A DNA stretch of 64,000 nucleotides from Pezicula radicicola (lineage: Eukaryota > Ascomycota > Leotiomycetes > Helotiales > Dermateaceae), in assembly GCA_003008705.1 (NCBI GenBank), contig PDUO01000064.1, positions 1-64,000 on the forward strand, in the 5' to 3' direction. This document shows positions 58,554 through 64,000 of this stretch, piece by piece. The position numbers and the translations under genes are program-made. Under the pieces are notes generated by a model. That model was not told the DNA's origin. It saw only the letters and a program-made list of their open reading frames with translations, and ran no database searches. Each line of letters opens with the position of its first letter. The stretch's first letter is position 1.

Positions 58554-61526
58554 ATGTCTGAGGTTCAGTCTCGACCCTCTGCGCCTAGGGGCAGGGGAGG
58601 TTCGCGTGGAGGCCGTGGAGGTTTCTCTTCCAGAGGAGGAGCACGAGGTGGTAGGGGGCAGACATCAAATGGCGATAAAGTAGGGACTGCGACTCATGCG
58701 TCAATTGAAGACGAAGGAGAAGTTGGCCAGCTGAAGAAGAAATACGGCAGTGCAGTTAGCACCATCCAAGAATTGTTCCCCAGCTGGTCAGATGAGGATG
58801 TAGTTCTTGCTCTCCAGGAGACTAATGGCGATCTTGAGTTAACGGTCGAGCAAATTACAGATGGTAAGAGCGATCCAGACTACCATCAAACTTGCCCAAT
58901 TGCAGTGCGCATACTAACGAAGCACCACAGGCACAATTACACCATTCGGAGCGGTTTCAAACAATAAGAAAGATCGATCTAAATCAAAGGCAACTAAAGA
59001 TGCAACGTCTGCTCCACTTGCCGATGTAACGAACAACAGATCCTCCCGTGGAGGTCGTGGGTTTGAGGGTGGCAGAGGAGGCCGTGGTAGAGGCGCTGAT
59101 CGAGGCAGAGGTGGCAGAGGTCGTGGAGCTTCTACTGCGCACACTAACGGATCTCATAAAGAGCAAACTGATACTTCTGTCCCCACTGTAGAATCATCCG
59201 CCTGGGACACAATCGCGACGACGGACACGCCAAAGGAGACATCAGGCTGGGATACTGTGGGCGAATCTACTGCTGAAACCACAGATGATGGTGGTTGGGG
59301 TGCTGCCGCAACTCAGGCAGCTCCAGCAGCTCCCAGCTTCACTGAAACTGTTGTTCCGGCTGGCGTCCAGAAGAGTTGGGCAAGCATGTTCGCAAAGCCT
59401 GCTCCCCCAAAGAAAGCGCCAGCACCTGTGGAGAAGAAGTATGTTGCCTTTGACCCTCTTCCGCAATTTCGAACCTTGCTAACATTTTGTGTAGACCTGT
59501 CGAACCTGAAAAGCCAGAGGTGCCGGTCGAAGTTCCCGCACCAGAACCAGAGCCCGAAGTACCTGAGCCAACCATCGAGGCCCCAGCCGAACCTATCGAG
59601 CCTACTCCAGAAGCCCCTACTACCTTAGAACCCGAAACTACTATCACACCCTCCCAAGATGAGCTTACTGAGACGAATCTCGAGCAAGTACCTGGCAATC
59701 CTATAATCCCAACTGAAACTGCGGCAAGCACTACTGCTAGCTCTTGGGATCCCCGAAACGGTACCGACAGTGCCACACCATACTCTGGGTTGCAACAAGC
59801 ACAGTCGCAAGCCATTCGCCCAACACCCGCTAGTGGTTTTGCCGCTACTGCTCTGAAGGCTACGAATACTACAGGACGGAGCGCAAGCTATCAACGTCGG
59901 GTTTTGGATCAAGAAGAAGCGGTGCGAATGCCTGGCAACCGGGAAGTGGATCGTGCAGCTGTTCAGTTTGGGGCTTTCAATTTGAATGGGACTGGAGAGG
60001 AAGACGTTGATGGCGACCGTGAAGAGCCAGAAACTCGCGCACAACCTCCTCAACATTCCCCAGTTGCTCATCCTCGAGCTTCGCTCCCACCTGCTCCCCA
60101 GCAACAACCCACACCAGTCCAAGAGACTTTGCCAACCCCAAAGCAGTCCGCTGGATTACCAGCTGCCACCCATCCTGCAGCTGCACCTGGCCTACCATCA
60201 CCACAAGCTCTTCCAAGCGCCCAGAGCACCCAGCCAGGCCCTCAAGGAAATGGCCAATTTGGTCAATATGGAAGATATGGACAGGGCGGCGCACAAGAGT
60301 CTTCGTTGCCACAAAAGCCATACGATGCATTCACGCAACAAGCCCCATCGGCACAAAGCCCATTCGAGGGTTACCCCAACCAACAATCCCAAGCTCAACA
60401 ACAACCACAGTCTGGAGCTTTCTCTTCCGCACCCAGTGACTTTTCGTCGTACTACACCGCGGACCCACAACAACGCAATGCCTACAACACTTACTACCAG
60501 CAGCAATACGCACAACAAGCAGGTGCTCAGGGCCAACAAGACGGCTCCAACCCCCAGCAGAGGTCTTACGGTGGTTACAATGGCGAGCAAGCTGGTGGTG
60601 CTTCTCAATTCCCTCAGAACTCCTCTGCTCAATCACGTTACTCTGGAGCTGCCGAGGGCCAAACCAGTGGGCACACCACTCCAAACCCTGCTACACAGAA
60701 CCAGCAACAAGCTGGCCAGGGCGCTCAACCCCAGCCAAGCCATCCTCAACAGCCGAGTGCCGGATATCCCTATGGCCATCCATACTACTCTAGCCCTTAC
60801 TATGCTGCTTACGTGAACCAATATCAACAATATGGTGCAGGTAACTACGGAGCAGGGCCTTACGGAGCAAAGGCTGGTCTACACGGTCAACCCTACCAAG
60901 GCTACGGAATGTCTCCCAGTGCCCCGTACGAACATGCATCTTCTCCTGCAGCTGGTGGCTTTGGAGGCTCTGCATTGCATGGCCGTGATACTGCACTGAG
61001 TGGAAGTCTAGGAGATTATGGCCGCGCGGGATCGGCTCAATCTTCCCAGACCCCTCAGAGCATCGGAGGTGGAGCATTCGGTGCTGGCGTTCATGATGCA
61101 TTTGGACGTGGATCTTCATACCAAGGCCAAAACCAACAACATTACAATGCTCAACAAGGCAGCCAATCTGGCGCTGCAGATGACTTGAAGCCTTTCGGCG
61201 AATCCAAGACAGCTAACGGACCTAGCCCATCGCTCTCTCAAGCCGGCCGACCAGGATCTGCAACCAACACTGCTCCTGGATCAGCTCTACCCCCACCACA
61301 ATCTGCCCAGCAAGGTGGCTACGGAGGCTACCCTAGCCATCTTCAGCAAGGACACGCACTCCATGGTCAGGCCGGTAGTCAATACGGCGGACTTGGCGGA
61401 GCTGGTCATCAGGCCGCTGGACAAGGTCACCAGAGTAGCCAATATGGAGGTTATGGAGCGTTCGGAGGCAACTACTATGGCAATAGCCAGCAACGTGGAG
61501 GATGGGGTGGCAACTACGGACACTAA
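58554..61526 (+). CDS. DEF1: DEF1-like CUE-domain, Gln-rich protein
   Basis: The yeast homologue promotes ubiquitination and removal of RNA polymerase II stalled at DNA damage. Exons are 58554-58863, 58931-59438 and 59495-61526 (949 aa). Residues ~57-104 form a CUE domain (GSAVSTIQELFPSWSDEDV then LALQETNGDLELTVEQITDG), which binds ubiquitin. It is flanked by RGG-rich segments before (RGRGGSRGGRGG) and after (GGRGGRGRGADRGRGG), suggesting RNA contact. A Pro/Glu segment (EPEPEVPEPT) follows, then a ~650-residue Gln/Gly/Tyr/Ser-rich low-complexity tail of prion-like type, ending in NYYGNSQQRGGWGGNYGH. Introns of 67 and 56 nt restore frame: ITDG-TITPFGA and KK-PVEPEKPEVP. Confidence 0.9.
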
Positions 61527-62648
61527 TCGCCACGTTAAAGTAGCACCACGTCCTTGGTAGTTGTCGCCTTGTAAGCAGAGATCTAGCACGCCGCTTCGCC
61601 CTGCATGTATCACGGAAACTTCTCACCAAAATGTGTTACTACTACAATTTTCATTTCCTGCACTCGACTCAATACGGCTCAGTTCCAAAGGGTCCCTCCT
61701 CTCTGTTTTCAACTAGTATTTTTTCTCGGTGTCTCTACATCACAAATCGACGCAACGGCATGAATTCAAAAAGAAAAAGCGCAACTGTTTGTACCTGTCT
61801 GTTAATGGGCATGCAATTATGGATGGGCGGACGCGGACTTGTTTTCAGTTGATACGATATGGCTTGTAGCACAGCTCGCAATAAGGGGCTTTGCGTCATC
61901 GAAGGGTGAATGGATGTGAATGAACGAATGGATGGATGGAAATCTCATCATCCTGTACTATGATGATAAAGTCAAGCAGCAAATTGACTTCCAGTTACTG
62001 ACCTCTACCTGACTTCTACCGTGCATGTGAAATTCCAAGTATTGTTGTTTCCACAAGTGATGCCGCTAACAACTTGAGCCTTGTATAAAAATGGTTGATA
62101 TTGTGAAACAGATTAGATAACTTTCATGGTTTCTGGAATTTCTGACTACTGATAGTTGGGTTAGAAGAAGTTGAAGTTACTCTGCCTTCATGATTTGGAG
62201 TTATAGCGCAACTTCCTCATTCCATTTCAATAGCACTACCCTCCCCTTCTTACATATTAGTAAGGATAAAAAATTAACAGAAAACTCACAGGTCATTAAT
62301 GCACATATTGCTTGAGAGTTCTCTCAATCGTTCATTTCTCTTTCTATATCATGTACCACCTGAGGCAGGTAATGCATTCTGATGATCCACCTAACGCCAA
62401 GGCCACTCACTTTCCAAGTATACCCTATCCTACTCCTACCCAATTCAAATCAGATCAATCAATAGCAAGGTAAAGCTCCAATTTCCCCTTTTACCACAAT
62501 CCACTCCAAAACACTCCAAACACCATCAATCAAATCCCCGCTGGCTATATAGCAAAATGAATATATTGTACAATAGATTTCCCCAACGACCTTTTCGAAA
62601 GCAAAGCAGAATCATCGAACCCAAACCCTCAAGAACACCGTTCGTTCA
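61527..62648. other. Convergent 3' region, no gene
   Basis: About 1.1 kb between the 3' ends of DEF1 and the membrane-protein gene. No gene or RNA was recognised. Confidence 0.55.
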
Positions 62649-64000
62649 TCAAATCGTTTCGTCTTCAAACATACTATCTTCCCACGAATCATCCTCTTCT
62701 TCATCGTGCTGTTGTTTTCTTGGGCTCCTGCTGAAGCTAGGCCAGTTCCAGCCTGAGGTCTCTTTCTGTCCGCTTTTACTATGTGTCGTCGGGTTTGCTT
62801 CATTCCATGAAGAACTGCTGTAGACTGTCGAATCCTTCTCTCTCTTCTTATCCTCGTGTTGCTCTTTCTTTCCAAACCCAATCCAGTTCCAGACACTACT
62901 GTTCTGCTTTTCTTTGGCAGCTACTCCCCTCGGTTTCCAATTGTATTGTTCTGGAGGTGGACCTGCCCACGTTGGTCTGTTAAAAGGGTCTCGATTACCA
63001 TCAGTCCATATATCGTATACAGTATAAGCTGCCCCACTAATATACCTCCCGGTCCAATGATCCAATTTTGATGGTATCGCATAGGGGAAGTATGGATCCC
63101 AATAAGACCATTTCACGTCGTTGGAGCTCACTGATTTTGGTTTACAGAAGTACTCGCACATGACACTCTCGCTGATATACCAGGTGAGAAGTGTTGCGAG
63201 GAAAAATCCCAACCAAGTAAGTTTCCTGCGATTGTTTGGAGGTGTTCGAATGGTGAGCCTAGGGATGGGGATGGTGATGTGGTGGCTTTCAGATTGCGCA
63301 GCGCAGGTAGGACATGGTGGGTGGTTATGTGACGATTGTCGGTTTTGGTTCTCTTTTGATGAGGACTCTTGGTCTTTGATTAGACCTTCGATGCCACGCT
63401 TTGCGTCATGAATGCTGGCGGAAGTTTTCTTGAGAGATTTACTCATTCTTTCAAGAGCCAACCTCTCCAACATCATCTCCTTTTCTTTCTCCGATAATCG
63501 CCTCCCTTGGGCGTCGTATTCGAGGTCAACAGGTTCGGAAAATGTGGTGTTAGTTTCGTCTCCGGTAGCTCCTCCACCTGCGTCGAGAATTGCATCGAAG
63601 TTATCTAACGTAGAATCATCCATATGCTCCTCCTGCTGGATGCGGCGCAAATCTTCCCAGGCAGTGGATGGTCTCGCTGTATTCACAAGTGGGGGTCGTT
63701 CTCTAGGCCTCGTTGCCGGCTGAGGAGGAGGTCTTGATGAAGACTGGCTGCTACTAGGACGACTGCGGCTGCGACTACGCTCTCGAGGTCGTCCGCTTGT
63801 TTCCTTCATGGTATCTTTGACACCCAGTTCCGTTGTCTCATCATTTTCCACCTCGCTGGTTCTATTTGCAGGTGGTGAAACCTCCCGCAACCTCCGCGGT
63901 GGCCTCACTGTAGGCGCAGGTGTTTCTATGTATGCGCCTGTAACTTTTGGAGTAGGTAGAGACAAAGGATCTGGTTTTGGTTTCGGCGTTGCGTCTATAT
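62649..64000 (-). CDS. Single-pass membrane protein, 5' end outside the window (partial)
   Basis: I do not recognise the family. The frame is open from the right edge to a stop at 62649, about 450 codons, so the start codon lies beyond 64000. The visible N-part is Pro/Ser/Arg-rich with LPTPKVTGAYIETPAPT and an RSRSRSRPSSSQSS run. A coiled-coil-like acidic/basic stretch follows (SEKEKEMMLERLALERM). One membrane helix (WLGFFLATLLTWYISESV) lies about two-thirds along. The C-terminal part has WDPYFPYAIPSKLDHW and ends in acidic DEEEDDSWEDSMFEDETI. The layout suits a nuclear-envelope or spindle-pole membrane protein, but this is a guess. Confidence 0.75.
   Translation of the reverse strand, partial: IDATPKPKPDPLSLPTPKVTGAYIETPAPTVRPPRRLREVSPPANRTSEVENDETTELGVKDTMKETSGRPRERSRSRSRPSSSQSSSRPPPQPATRPRERPPLVNTARPSTAWEDLRRIQQEEHMDDSTLDNFDAILDAGGGATGDETNTTFSEPVDLEYDAQGRRLSEKEKEMMLERLALERMSKSLKKTSASIHDAKRGIEGLIKDQESSSKENQNRQSSHNHPPCPTCAAQSESHHITIPIPRLTIRTPPNNRRKLTWLGFFLATLLTWYISESVMCEYFCKPKSVSSNDVKWSYWDPYFPYAIPSKLDHWTGRYISGAAYTVYDIWTDGNRDPFNRPTWAGPPPEQYNWKPRGVAAKEKQNSSVWNWIGFGKKEQHEDKKREKDSTVYSSSSWNEANPTTHSKSGQKETSGWNWPSFSRSPRKQQHDEEEDDSWEDSMFEDETI

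Overview
The window is nuclear DNA of a filamentous ascomycete (Pezizomycotina; Leotiomycetes is my best guess from protein resemblance, not proven). Genes are short and compact, with many 49-97 nt introns carrying GTRNGT-type donors and CTAAC/CTGAC-type branch sites. The gene set is typical of such fungi: Rho4, DAD1, DEF1 and a bZIP factor with a DUF3425-like tail. A TpA-dominated AT-rich block looks like repeat DNA worn down by repeat-induced point mutation (RIP).

Layout. 1-13.3 kb is gene-free: an AT-rich block (about 1.13-7.39 kb) with a long inverted repeat, then repeat-rich DNA with minisatellites and a duplicated segment. 13.36-15.16 kb holds an amino-acid/GABA-type permease. 18.9-20.3 kb holds a bZIP factor. 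23.4-44.5 kb is the main gene cluster: choline/ethanolamine kinase, CLC chloride transporter, phosphoglucomutase, oligoribonuclease, a short-chain dehydrogenase, DAD1, Rho4, a sphingoid-base-phosphate phosphatase, a PPIL3-type cyclophilin and an arrestin-like protein. 44.5-49.9 kb is a second gene-free area built of several degenerate tandem repeat families. 50-64 kb is genic again: a CSC1/OSCA-type channel, a small Tudor-like acidic protein, an unrecognised 431-aa protein, a DEF1-like CUE protein and a membrane protein that runs off the right edge. The genes are mostly unrelated housekeeping functions. I see no biosynthetic cluster.

The most striking observation is that both tRNA genes in the window, tRNA-Pro(UGG) and tRNA-Val(UAC), are interrupted twice. 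Each has an ordinary intron after position 37. Each also has a second insert of 54-55 nt that begins GTAAGTT, contains TCTAAT and ends in AG, the layout of a spliceosomal intron. Removing both inserts restores essentially complete cloverleaves. The two second inserts sit at different sites (T-loop/T-stem junction and variable loop) yet resemble each other in sequence. This suggests an introner-like element that has colonised RNA polymerase III genes. I know of spliceosomal introns in some U6 genes and of multi-intron tRNAs in some algae and archaea, but not of this arrangement.

Exon boundaries were derived by hand from splice motifs, reading frame and family conservation. No search or folding program was run.
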